Position numbers and translations under genes: made by a program. This document shows positions 23,744-34,619 of a stretch of DNA of 64,000 nucleotides, in pieces (the stretch's first letter is position 1; each line of letters starts with the position of its first letter). Under the pieces are notes generated by a model. The model was not told the DNA's origin and searched no databases. It worked only from the letters and a program-made list of their open reading frames with translations. Origin of the DNA: Arachis hypogaea (lineage: Eukaryota; Streptophyta; Magnoliopsida; Fabales; Fabaceae); the NCBI RefSeq assembly GCF_003086295.3, contig NC_092051.1:9912810-9976809 (forward strand). The letters are read 5' to 3'.

Positions 23744-23890
23744 TAAAAAAATATATAAACTAACCTGAGGCTCACCAAAAAACATGTTAAATACGGTTGT
23801 TTGGATAAAGGAATGTACGCCAACAAAGAAAATTGAGAGTTACTCAAACTAAAAAACAGGGAATATGCGTGTAGGTGGGTGTAAAATAAT

Positions 23891-24069
23891 ATTAGTGTTA
23901 GGAGATTAGTATATTTTGTGATTTATATTTATTAATTTATTAATTAATTATTATTAATATTTTAAATAATATGAGATTATATTTAATAGTATAAAATTAC
24001 ATATTCTTTCTCTTGATAATTAAATACGAATTAAATTTTAATGAAAATACTAAACTTTGAGACTTTTTC
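23891..24069. mobile_element. Short Mutator-type MITE, copy 1
   Basis: 179-bp insertion flanked by the direct repeat gtaaaataat (23881-23890 and 24070-24079). The interior is the same family as 39726-39898 (gtgttaggagattag, gagattatatttaatag, gaattaaattttaatgaaaa). The 9-10 bp duplication suggests Mutator-type mobilisation. Confidence 0.7.
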
Positions 24070-24236
24070 GTAAAATAATAGAAAAAATTATTGAAGAATG
24101 TGTATTACTTTATTGCAATCGGTTTTGTTGGTTTTTTTAGGGTAAAAAATCGTATTAAGCCATGGGAGAAAACATATAACGCAAATCAGCCAAAAAGAAA
24201 TTTGATACGCCATTCAACCAAAGCAAAAATTTATAT

Positions 24237-24457
24237 AATTCGAATCTATACGTTTCGAATTATAATTGCATGTAGTTCGAAACAAGTTGCTTCGAATTAC
24301 TAAAGAGAAATTCGAATCATATCAATTCGAATTACTAAGAAAGGGTGACATTAATGTAGTTCGAATCATATCAATTCGAATTACTAAGCTTTGTTAATTC
24401 GAAATTAGTTGATTCGAATTATATTTTTTTAGTGCGAATGAGGTTGATTCGAATTAC
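24237..24457. repeat. Left subterminal array of TTCGAA palindromes
   Basis: Six units of about 28 bp, each two half-sites of the form TAATTCGAA and TTCGAATTA separated by about 10 bp, with 3-30 bp between units. The TTCGAA cores contain a CpG and some have become TTTGAA or TGCGAA. I infer transposase-binding or hairpin function because the same units recur in both ends of this element and of 21689-23743. Confidence 0.75.
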
Positions 24458-24470
24458 TGTGAAGCAGAGC

Positions 24471-24482
24471 TCTATATATATG
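24471..24482 (+). promoter_or_regulatory. Possible TATA box of the transposase gene
   Basis: tctatatatatg lies 35-45 bp before the chosen ATG (24516) and just inside the palindrome array. It would give a very short leader. In AT-rich DNA the match alone is weak; position is the main support. Confidence 0.4.
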
Positions 24483-24515
24483 CTAAACGTGAGTTGCTCT
24501 CAACAGAGAGGTAAG

Positions 24516-27134
24516 ATGGCAAGTGAGGATAGTTTTCTAGTGTTGGTACACCACAGAGGATCGATTAAGAGAAAAACTCGGTCCGGTGTGAAGTTCACTG
24601 ATAAGGATCCTCTATGTATTATCGTGAGGCCTACGACGAGCTACGATGCCCTCGTTAGCTCCGTGCTGGTCAAGCTTGGTCTAGAAGGAGTGAAAAGGGT
24701 AAAGAAGTTTTTCTATCGCATTCCAACCACGGTGCTCCATGATACCGTGAAATATGATTGTTTCACGATCGGGAGTGATGAGGACTTGCAGGTCATGTTT
24801 CATTGTCGCAGGCAGTTTCCTGAGGTGAGGACACCAGAGCTGTTGGCAAAGTTGGTTGACGTGGTATCCAGCTCGGGTGGTTCGAACCGGAATACCAACA
24901 CTATAGCCACGGTGGCCGGTTCAAGCTTGAGACCTGCGGTTGCTTCATCCTCCGTCCCTGTGTATGAGCCACCGATCCAGCCTGTCGCCTCCCCTTCGTT
25001 CGCTGTTGATCTCAGCGGCAATGTTGGCGACGAGGTTCGACATGGGGAACATCTTCCGACCGAAGTACAGTGTCCTGCACCAGCCGGTGTTGGTGAAGGG
25101 TTGTTTGATGATCCAGATGACGATGATGTCGAGCCGGATATGATCGCCGACGACAGTGGCGATGATCTTGGAGTGAGTGATCCGAGAGGGGCTACAGGTG
25201 GATCTAGTTCTGGCACACAGCAGTACCCACCCCATTTTTCATCGTTGGACCTAGATGCCATGAGGCAGGATGAATATGCTGGACAGGTTGCTGGATTTGG
25301 CGCCAGAGATACGGAAGGGTCTGCTGGTATGACAGAGTTCCAAGTTGGTCAACAATTTCAGGATAAAGACGAGGCGCTGTTGAGTGTGAAGACTTATAGC
25401 ATCCGCCAAGGGGTACAGTACAAGGTAGTTGAGTCTGACTATCGCAGGTATGTGGGAAAGTGTACTGAGTTTGGGAATGGGTGCACATGGTTGATTCGGT
25501 TGAGTCTCTGGCAGCGCAATGGCATCTGGGAAGTCAAACGGTAGAACGGACCGCATACCTGTCTCGCCACCTCCATCTCCAGCGACCATAGGAGTTTGGA
25601 CTACCATGTGATAGCGACGTTCATTATGCCAATGGTGAGGGCTGATGCATCCGTCAACATCAAGGTGCTGCTAAATGCCACGGCCACACACTTTGGGTTG
25701 AGGCCGACGTATAGGAGGGTGTGGATGGTGAAGCAGAAGGCCGTTGCCGTCATCTATGGGGACTGGGATGAGTCGTACAACGAGCTCCCTAGGTGGGTGT
25801 TAGGAGTTCAGTTGACGATGCCTGGTACTGTAGCAGTCCTCAGGACTTGCCCTGTTCGAGTCGGGGGACAGCTAGACGAGTCTCAGGCTTATTTTCAGAG
25901 GTTGTTCTGGACGTTTCCGCCTTGTATCGAGGCATTTCGTCATTGCAAACCGTTGGTGAGTATTGACGGCACCCATCTATATGGCAAGTATGGGGGAACG
26001 TTGCTTGTCGCGATTGCACAGGATGGGAACTCTAACATACTTCCCGTGGCTTTTGCACTAGTTGAGGGTGAGAATGCTGAGTCATGGTCCTTTTTTCTCT
26101 CCCACCTCCGTCAGCACGTGACACCTCAGCCAGGTCTGTTAGTTATTTCAGATAGGCATAACAGCATCAAGGCAGCGCTCGAGGCTCCTGATGGGGGGTG
26201 GCTACCTCCGGCTGCATACCGGGCATTCTGCATTCGACACGTAGCAACGAATTTCGCCCTCACCTTCAAGGGCAAAGATGCCCGGAGGCTTCTTGTGAAC
26301 GCTGCATATGCGAAGACCAAAGTGGAGTTCGACTACTGGTTTGACATTCTCCGTTCTGAGAATCTGGCAATGTGTGACTGGGTGAACCGGATTGAGTATT
26401 CGTTGTGGACACAGTATTGTGACGAGGGTCAGAGGTTCGGTCACATGACGACCAATATCTCTGAGTGTGTGAATTCATTCCTGAAGGGTGTTAGGAACCT
26501 CCCTGTGTGCTCGCTGGTGAAAGCCACATACGGCAGGTTGGCTGAACTATTCGTCCGCAAGGGGAGGGAGGCACAGGCCCAGCTGGGCACCGGACAACAA
26601 TTCAGTCAATACCTGGTAAAGTGTATCGAGGCAAACCTCAAAACTGCTAGGTGCTTCATGGTGACTGTATACGATAGAGATAACTCGGAGTACACCGTGG
26701 CAGAGACGACTCCGACAGGCTCGTTCTCACTGGGGAGCTATAGGGTGTCCCTTGGTTCTCAGACATGTGACTGTGACTACTTCCAGGCACTTCATTTCCC
26801 ATGTCCACACGCCTTGGCATGCTGTGCCTACTCACGTGTTACTTGGCAGCCATACGTCCACCCGGTGTATCGACTTAGTTCGGTTTTCAGCGTATATTAG
26901 ATGGGATTTACTCCGGCCATTCCGGAGGGATTCTGGCCACCTTATGACGGGCCGACCGTTATACCCGACCCGAGTATGAGGCGTGCAAGGGAGGGTCGTC
27001 CGCCGTCCACTCGGATAAGGACCAACATGGATGAGGCAGATCCGAACCGGCCCAAGAGATGTGGCCTTTGCAGGCAACCGGGACACACTCGTCGGAGTTG
27101 CCTACAGGCCGGAGGACCCAGTCATGCAGGGTGA
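24516..27134 (+). pseudogene. MULE transposase (MuDR family), two amber codons
   Basis: The enzyme cuts and joins element ends in the nucleus. One frame runs 872 codons from ATG 24516 (MASEDSFLVLVHHRGSIKRK) to a stop at 27134. The N-terminal 130 residues are a PB1-like fold typical of plant MuDR proteins. An acidic Ser/Gly-rich linker follows, then a MuDR DNA-binding zinc region (VGQQFQDKDEALLSVK ... CTEFGNGCTWLIR). The MULE catalytic domain has SIDGTHLYGKYGG, VISDRHNSIKAAL and TTNISECVNSF supplying the D, D and E. A SWIM zinc finger (CDCDYFQALHFPCPHALACC) and a C-terminal CCHC knuckle (CGLCRQPGHTRRSC) end it. TAG codons at 25542-25544 (between WEVKR and NGPHTC) and 26898-26900 (between VFSVY and MGFTP) interrupt an otherwise intact frame. 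Recently inactivated is the simplest reading. Confidence 0.88.
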
Positions 27135-27548
27135 AATAAATAGTAGCGTTTGTTTTTATATTCTGCTGCTGTATTAGTGTTTTCGTGCGTAACTTTTTTC
27201 CTAGAAAACGATGTACTATGTTTGCTAAGTTGTCAGTCTTCAGTGCTAAAGTACAAGTCTCGTAGAAGATATATATGTTAAATGTGTTACTAATGATGGA
27301 AATAACTTAGATATGGAAAATTAAGTATATAACACAAAACCAAAGACACTGCTGCATGATCAACTAAAATAGGAATAACTTACATATGGAAATAACTTAC
27401 AGAATAACGCAAAACCAAAGACACTGCTGCATGATCAACTTAAATAGGAATACAAAATACAACACTGACAACAAAAGTATTTAACATACAACAAAGATAA
27501 CAACATAAAATAGGGGCATAACGACAAAAACATATAACAACCAACAAA
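27135..27548. other. Convergent 3' regions of transposase and PMD genes
   Basis: 414 bp with no coding frame. It must hold the terminators of both genes. Near-duplicate phrases aaaccaaagacactgctgca occur at about 27340 and 27410, with tatggaaataac repeats between them. No clear polyadenylation signal can be singled out. Confidence 0.5.
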
Positions 27549-30480
27549 TCATCTAAATAGATGCGACCCTGTGCCACAACGACGTGGGACTCGTGTCCTA
27601 TGACCTCTCTGGATAAGGGGCTCCTCATCCTCGATCTCGTCCTCCTCGTCCTCCGGGGGTGGCTGTGCAGGCACCCTAGTCTGGACATGTAGGGGTCTGG
27701 AGGAGGATGGTCCGGCGACTGAATGTGATGGAGCAGCACGTGCTGATGCTGGGGTCCCACCCAAGGCGAAAGGCTGAACAGGGCCAACTGAGGGAGGCTC
27801 ATTCAGGTCGACATCTAGCGCTGCCTGTGTCCCCGTCGTGTGTCCCCGTCGACGGGCTGCCTCATCCTCCTGCATGATGGTGGTGATCTCATCTAGGAAA
27901 TGTGATCCTCCAAAATCCGCGTCAATCCCATCACCGGCAAGAAACTCTGAAAACATGGAACCTGGAATCACCCATGGCGTATTCTCCTGAGGTGTCTGGT
28001 CGTCAGTGGGAACATCGACAAAGTAATCTCCGAGCGACCCCACGCCAAGCCCAGTGTCAGGATGACTGGATGAATCTCACATACCGGACCCATACCACTC
28101 TCCACCATGTCCACCCTGAGCGGGCCTAACATCCCCCACTAGAGCTCCTCCTCCCGCCGCATGATCACCACGATCAGGGCTATCCTGCCTAGGAGCAGCC
28201 TGCCTCATCCTGCCTCCACGCCCTCGTCGTCGACCACCGCCCCTACCGGCCTCATCACCCTCCTACATAGCCTGATCCAGCCAGCGCCAGTCACGCTGGC
28301 TACGACGTGTCCCGACTCGAGCTCTCCTGTCAACCCGACGCCTGTCAGGAACGTCGTCAACTATGTCCATATCTGGAACTCGGCCTGCACCCCTCTGCGA
28401 TGCCTCAACCGGAATAGGAATACCTTTCGGATCCCCCAAGTACATCTCAGGTGACAAGAACCTCTTCCCATGCTGATGCCACCAGGTCAAGAACTCATGT
28501 GAGGGTCCCGGGTCAGCAACAATATCGAACCGTAACACGTGATCTACACGTGTCTCCCAGTGAACATGCCAATGCTGTAAATGGGACAGAAACCAACGGT
28601 CACCACCTCGCCCGTCCTTCGACATCAGGAAGTCGATGTTCAGGGCGGGACGTGGGGGAGGCTGAACGCCGCTGAACTGCGGTAACACTCTATCAACCTG
28701 ATGCCACTCGACTATCGCAAAATATATAAGGGACGTCACACACCGCCATAACATCGTATGTCGAGGCTCTAAGACCTCCGGATGGACCACCTGCAGGACG
28801 TCGGATGTGCTGTAGGGCATCCATATGAACTGAAAAAAGCAAATCAAGTCCGTTTGACAAATTCGTTAAAATATATACACTGAAAGAAGTAGTAGCTACA
28901 CATATGAGCTTAGCGTACTTACGTCCCGAGCCTGTAACAAGTCGAGTCTCAGTCGAGCCGTCTGCACCTGAGGTCCTTTCTCGCTAATCCCAGGATTGTA
29001 TCCTGACCACTTGCATAGGAATTAAATATAGTATTGCATTCATGAGTTTCTCTAAAAGCCAAAAAATTGCATGCGACAATGAAAATACAAGACAGAAGGA
29101 TAAATAGTACAATAAGATAGTGGTACCTCGAGGCAAGGGGCTAGCTAAACGCATCATACCCAGCAGGTCTAAAATCAGGAAACCGCCAAAAGATCCAAGA
29201 CTGAAGTAACTGTAACGGCCCAGCTAACTTCACGACATGTCAGTTGGCCACTCGGCACATGCACCGGTACAACCATGCTAGTTCCGCCGATCCCCAGCTA
29301 TAGCCTCCCATCTCCTCAAGCCGAGCCACAAACGGTAACCATCTGATGTGAATACGGTTGCCGGACTTGTCGGCAAACAGCTGGGTGCCCAACAACATCA
29401 TGATGTAGGCACGGGTAAAGCGCCTAACTGTCTCCTCATCGACCCCGTCTGGGCACTCTCCAAAAGTCTCCTGGAACCAGGTGCAGTTCACTGCGAACTT
29501 TTGAATTTGGTTTTCAGGAGGTAAAACACCGAGCAACTCATGGAACCACTGCCAAGATGGCCGGCCACCCTCAATGTATACGTGGAAGTCTGTCAGGTAA
29601 CCGCTGACGTAATGCCCGTCCACTGGCAACCCTAGCTGGTACGCAACGTCCTGAAGTGTGATGGTGCACTCTCCGAACGGCATGTGGAAGGTGTGCGTCT
29701 CAGGCCACCACCTCTCGACGAATGCACTCAGTAGGGGCTCGTCTATTCGGAACCATCTGTCGTTCAGTCTCGTAAGATGGTATAATCCGGCCATCTGCAA
29801 GTACGGAACGTATCTATCATCAAGACACATCCCTGCTATCGCCGCATGCTCGATATGCAACGCCGGGGCTGGGCATTACATGAACCGCATTATTAGAAAA
29901 AATTAAAATAACACTAACATATACAATTAACGCCATAAAGAACCAACACAGTAAACATGCAATAGTAGATATATTAAACCAGCGACCAAAATTGAATGCA
30001 TAAACCGCTATCCTAAACCACTAACACTAACATAAACCACTATCAAAAACCATTAACAAAACCCACTAGCCTAAACCACTACCCCAAACCACTATCCTAA
30101 ACCACTAACAATAACATAAACCACTATCAAAAACCATTAACAAAAACAACTGGCCTAAACCACTATCCTAAACCACTAACAATACCATAAACCACTATCA
30201 AAAACCATTAACAAAAACCACTAGCCTAAACCACTGTTAAAAACCATTAACAAAAAATGGTAGGCTAAACCACTATCATAATCAACTGCCAAAAATCACT
30301 ATCATAAACCACTAACAAATACCACTATCAGAAACCGCTATCATCAACCACTACCTTTTACCACTAACAATAAACACTATAAACAGCGCAATATCAGAAA
30401 CAACTAACCTCGTCGTTGATCACCCCGGCGATATGAGCAACTCCATCCAAACGATAAAGCCTCCCCGGATCGTCCCCCAT
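27549..30480 (-). pseudogene. Plant mobile domain (PMD) gene, MAIN-like / PP7 long-form-like
   Basis: PMD proteins (MAIN, MAIL1 in Arabidopsis) are nuclear proteins tied to gene silencing and genome stability; PMD genes are also common in transposons. Exon 1 (30480-30409): MGDDPGRLYRLDGVAHIAGV..., donor GAG|GTTAGT. Exon 2 (29868-29127): YVPYLQMAGLYHL, FRIDEPLLSAFVERW, TFHMPFGECTITLQDVAYQL, GLPVDG, WLPFVARLEEMG, which is the PMD core. Exon 3 (about 29010-28923), then exon 4 (28829-27549): FIWMPYSTSDVLQVVHPE, LWRCVTSLIYFAIVEWHQVD, RPALNIDFLMSKDGRGGDRW, a basic patch, an acidic tail and LDVDLNEPP. Total about 727 codons, normal length. Lesions: TAG 29838-29836 and a 1-bp frameshift just after; TGA 29242-29240; TAG 29143-29141; acceptor of exon 3 apparently AG to AA; TAG 28265-28263; TGA 28079-28077. 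It is dead in this copy. Confidence 0.85.
30000..30390. repeat. Degenerate minisatellite in PMD intron 1
   Basis: Variants of aaaccactatc and aaccattaacaaaaacc are repeated more than twenty times with 11-24 bp periods. They fill most of the 540-bp first intron of the PMD gene. No coding content. Confidence 0.85.
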
Positions 30481-30564
30481 CGCCTGAATTTGGCACCCCG
30501 GTCTTCGTCGGCCCGATTGTTGGTCATTTTCTCTGGGATTTGGTGGGGTATGAGAATAAAAAAG

Positions 30565-30903
30565 TGATTCGAATGAAGTTGGTTCGAACTCCTTATATAG
30601 GTGAAACCCTTGTAATTTGAATCGAGTTGATTCGAATTACCCTCTGAACCCAAAAACACATAATTCAAATCAATATGATTTGAAATCTATACGCATAGCC
30701 ATCTCCATGTAATTCGAATTGATATAATTCGAATTTGCCTTATATAGTTCGAAACAAGTTGTTTCGAATTACGTGCGATTTTTGCATGCATAATTCGATG
30801 CTTCTTGATTCGAATTAGGTGCAAATTGTACTAGGGAGTATTTCGAATTGAATCAATTCGAATTATGTGTAAACCTAATTCGAATTCTATTGATTCGAAT
30901 TAC
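30565..30903. repeat. Right subterminal array of TTCGAA palindromes
   Basis: Eight units of the same 24-30 bp design as the left array (for example gtaattcgaattgatataa and its mirror half). Some half-sites have decayed to TTTGAA or TTCAAA. The PMD promoter region overlaps the inner units. Confidence 0.75.
30592..30600 (-). promoter_or_regulatory. Possible TATA box of the PMD gene
   Basis: CTATATAAG on the minus strand, about 115 bp before the ATG at 30480 and within the palindrome array. Spacing is normal for a plant gene. Confidence 0.5.
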
Positions 30904-31006
30904 ATTATTTTGTATTCTGGTGGATTAATGTCTCAGATTTTCATTTGGCGGATTTGGGTAAATATGAGACACCCTTGGCTTATTTGAGTTTTTTACCCTT
31001 TTTTTA

Positions 31007-32194
31007 TTATGGATAAATTATTATTTTTGTTTATGAATATTCAAAATGCTAGTAAAGATATTCATAATAAAAATGAAATTTACTTTATACCATTATACAC
31101 ATGAAAAATAAAATTATTTTGATAAAATTATGTATACTGTAAAAAATTATTAAAAATTTTTGAAGGATTCAAATCCTAAAAAAAAACTAATAAAATAAAA
31201 TTTGATTAATTTTTTTCATTTGCAGAGCCAATTATAATGTCGGCGAGAATATGAAGATTTTTTTTCTATTTGATGCAATGTTGAGTAATAATAATAATAA
31301 TAATTCATATTGATAAAAATATATAATTGAGATCATACAAAAAATTTATTTAATTCAACCTACTTTTATTACAAGAGATGCGTTGAATACTGTCGAATTT
31401 ATGGTCAGATTCAGCGTTGCACATTAGCGTCGATTTTACCGACGAATTTATTGACGATTTTGATGTGGAATTCGTTAGGTCAAATCACTATAGGTGAATT
31501 TTCGTTTCCGACGATAAATTTGCCGGTAATAATTGAAAGAAAAACGAGAAAAATAGTGCGCAAAATGTTGCGTGATATTTGTCTGTCAGTAAACTCCATT
31601 AGTGGAACGTTGCATTTTGGTGACTGTTACCGTCGGATTTATCCGCCGGTAAATTCGACGATATCGAGTCCTAAAATTTGAAGCACAAATCCTCTCCCCA
31701 TACATTTCAAAATCTCCTCTCTCTCTCTCTCTAATCCTCTCCTCTCTCCACCGCTACGTCAGCCCGCCGGCACCTCTTGTCGCCGCCTCCTCTCCTTGCA
31801 CTATCCTTTTTCCGTGACGACAAATTTGCTCAAGCCGCGCTTCTGCTCTGTGAAGAATCCGCACCGCTTCTGCTCTGCTACGAGAAATTTGCTACGCTGC
31901 CGACCACCTCCTTCATAGTTGGTCGTTTCTACCATTAGATTCTTTTCAAATTGTTTCGATTTTGCTGTGAAATTGATTTTAATATCACGATACATAAATG
32001 ATAAATAGATAAAATATTAATTCAACTCTTGTAATTTTTTTTAATATGAATTGGATAACAAACTAAATATTTTTATTAGTTTTTATTAGGTTGTAAGGTG
32101 AACAATAAATAAATTTTGAGTTCTTTAATCTCTCTTGTATTTTTTTATTTCTAATATTTAATTATATCTTTATCTTTATAGTAATATTGATCTT

Positions 32195-32249
<55 letters not shown>

Positions 32250-32517
32250 GAATTATGTTCTGGGGGCGCTCTACGGTACAGATGAATTATCATACAGATA
32301 TACAAATATTTTTTTGTATCATACAATGGCATGACACGTGGGTAGCTTGTCCCCTTTGAGAGAGCACGTTGCAGGAGAACTAAGTGAAGCAGCTGAAACT
32401 CCAAAAATTAGTTAGTCGAGCCTATTACAATTGTTGGGCTCCTTTTTAATAATTGGAGATGTGGGCCTTGTGTTTCATGTAGGTTCTTTTTTTAACCTTT
32501 AACTTCCTATTGCACTA
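31007..32517. other. Intergenic DNA with CACTA-like debris and CT-rich run
   Basis: No gene. Bases about 31380-31680 repeat the theme ccgacgaattt/ccgtcggattt with ttgccggtaa, text typical of CACTA subterminal repeats, but no CACTA end is visible. A (CT)n run sits near 31717-31732, followed by a short GC-richer stretch to about 31930. Confidence 0.4.
32195..32249. repeat. (TAA)n microsatellite
   Basis: About 18 uninterrupted TAA units. Confidence 0.95.
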
Positions 32518-32673
32518 TCTAGATCACAATAGAGTGCTTCTAGAGTGTTCACAACTGTTTTTTCCTGTTTCTTTCTCCAATCTTAAACTAGCTGATTCCG
32601 ACCTCATGAGAGACGGCTATGTCCGAGGAGGACATTCCTGGTCACACAATCCAAAAAAAAGGTCCGGACTGAT

Positions 32674-34240
32674 TTGGAAGGGCATGCTTTTACTGGAGAC
32701 GCTAGTTCTCACCTTACCCCTAGAGAGGAGGAGTGGATGCTAGAAAGGGAAGAGGAAGGCAATTTCACCACCAACCCCAAACGATTTTTCAGCGACACTG
32801 TCAAAAAAGGTAGAGTGTCGATGGATACAGAAAAAGTGAGCCACATCTCTACTTCTGGGAAGGAGCTAATGGAAGAGGATGAGGACCGCAGGAATTCGAG
32901 GGAATCAGAGGTAAATATGGAAGGAAGCCAAATTCCAGAAATTACAGTAGAGAAGATTGAAGGGATTTTCAATTTCAGGATCAACGAAGCAGCCATTAAG
33001 GAACTTAGATACCCATGGTGGGATACTCTTATTGTTAAACTTCTTGGGAGGCGTATATCCTTACTGGCCCTTACTAGAAAACTGGAGGCTATGTGGGGAA
33101 AAATGGGCAGCATTGAGGTCATTGACTTAGGCAATGACAATTTTCATTGTAAAGTTTTATTCTCAGGAGGATCTTGATTTTTCTCTTACAGAGGGTCCTT
33201 GAAAGATCCTAAACCACTATCTATCCATCTGTTTTTGGCAACTAGATTTCAATCCTCTTGAAGCCACCATAGATAAAATCGCAGCTTGGATTAGACTCCC
33301 AGGTTTGGCTATTGAATATTATGAAGAAAACATGCTGAAGAAAATAGGAAACGTGATTGGACGCACCTTGAAAGTTGATACAAACACTGCAGATAAAAGT
33401 AAAGGAAAATTTGCCAGACTTTGTGTGGAATTGGATCTAACAGCCCCCCTAATCTCTCAATATGCCATTAATGGAGTTAAATATAAGGTGGAATATGAAG
33501 GAATCCACAACATCTGTTTTAGTTGTGGGTTAGTAGGGCATGAGAAGTCTAATTGCCTGAAGACAATACTAGAAAATTCAGAAGGAATAGAGGTGAGGGT
33601 GACAGAGAAAGAAAGAAAGGGTGTAGAGGGAATAGAGAAGACAACCACTGTGGACAGAGTAGGGGAGGGTAATCCGGGAATTTCAAAAAAAGAGAAGGGT
33701 AAGCAGGTAATTGAAGAAAGGAATGAAGCATATGGACCCTGGATGTTGGTCCAGATATCCACACGGGACAGAAAAGAGGCAAAAGGAGACAATACTACAG
33801 GGGGTAGTGGAGAAATGGAAAAAGGAGCGAATGGAAAAGGCTGGGGTAGTGGTACCAGGTACGCAGTGCTAAGAACACATGAGGATGAGGTGGAACTAGA
33901 AGAAAGTACCAGTCAACAGAACATTCCATCAAAGCAAATTCAAGTTGAAACAGAGGCATTAAACAAAGAGAATAAAATGATCACCTCCAACGGGACCCAT
34001 AACACACAGAATCATACTCAAACCTCTAAACTAGCAAGTCCAACACTGGGATACCAACCTAATCCAACTAACCCAAAACCAAAAAAGACCTTTAACTCTA
34101 CTTCAGAGGAGCCAATAACAACCCAGAAAATTCATGAACCTATCATTACAAACCCAGGACCTCTACCTAGCCCTTTTAACCCAGTACCAAACAAGCTAAA
34201 TAACATAGCCACTTCTGAAACAAAAATAGTCAAAAACTAA
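32674..34240 (+). pseudogene. LINE ORF1 (DUF4283-type RNA-binding, CCHC)
   Basis: The N-terminal part has an acidic linker (EEEWMLEREEEGNF), then the DUF4283 fold: WWDTLIVKLLGRRISLLAL, LEAMWGKMGSIEVIDLGN. The frame shifts near 33150; the next frame reads DLDFSLTEGP, TGA, KILNHYL and continues AAWIRLPGLAIEYYEENML, KKIGNVIGRTLKVD. A single zinc knuckle (CFSCGLVGHEKSNC) lies near 33515-33556, followed by a polar low-complexity tail. This is the usual plant LINE ORF1, which coats the RNA. One frameshift and one TGA (in place of a conserved Trp) disable it. Confidence 0.82.
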
Positions 34241-34619
34241 CACAGCCACCATCCTGAAAATTGGTCATGCACTCAAAGCAACACCCAAGTAGATACATAA
34301 GATACCTTCATACAAGATTCTTTTCTTGCCATATCAACACCTATGGAAGAAGAGATAAACCACCCTCTTGACCCTAAGCCACCTGACCTTCATTCTATTG
34401 AAACAGAGATCATGCTAGAAGCGGCTATGGAGCTTGAAAAGGAGCAAGAAATCCAAGAGAAAATAGATTGCCATGAGGATGCAATTGCTTGCAACATGCA
34501 ATGTGAAGATGTTCACATGAGCATAGAGAATCATAACATAATAGAGAACGAAGCACCTCTTCAGGGGGAGCAGAACAAGGCAACTTACTCAGGTATTTGC
34601 CTTTCATTCTTCCTTTCAA

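Larger units (their letters stand above)
24140..30998 (+). mobile_element. Mutator-like element carrying transposase and PMD gene
   Basis: 6859 bp. The left end is GGGTAAAAAATCGTATTAAG; the right end reversed is GGGTAAAAAACTCAAATAAG. The 8-bp direct repeat ttttttta (24132-24139, 30999-31006) lies outside, in low-complexity DNA, so it is supportive rather than conclusive. A MULE transposase runs inward from the left end and a spliced PMD gene inward from the right end; the two genes converge at about 27.1-27.5 kb. Both termini bear TTCGAA palindrome arrays. The gene arrangement resembles that of maize MuDR (mudrA and mudrB convergent, each started from a terminus), with a PMD gene in place of mudrB. 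Confidence 0.85.

Noticed and set aside
24237..24457. CRISPR-like regular repeats
   Set aside because: Units are imperfect palindromes with variable short spacers at transposon ends in plant DNA.
25542..25544. Programmed amber readthrough in the transposase
   Set aside because: No readthrough context or conservation can be shown from one copy; point mutation is simpler.
27549..30480. PMD gene as a resident host gene
   Set aside because: It lies wholly between matched element ends, its promoter overlaps the right palindrome array, and it is riddled with stops.
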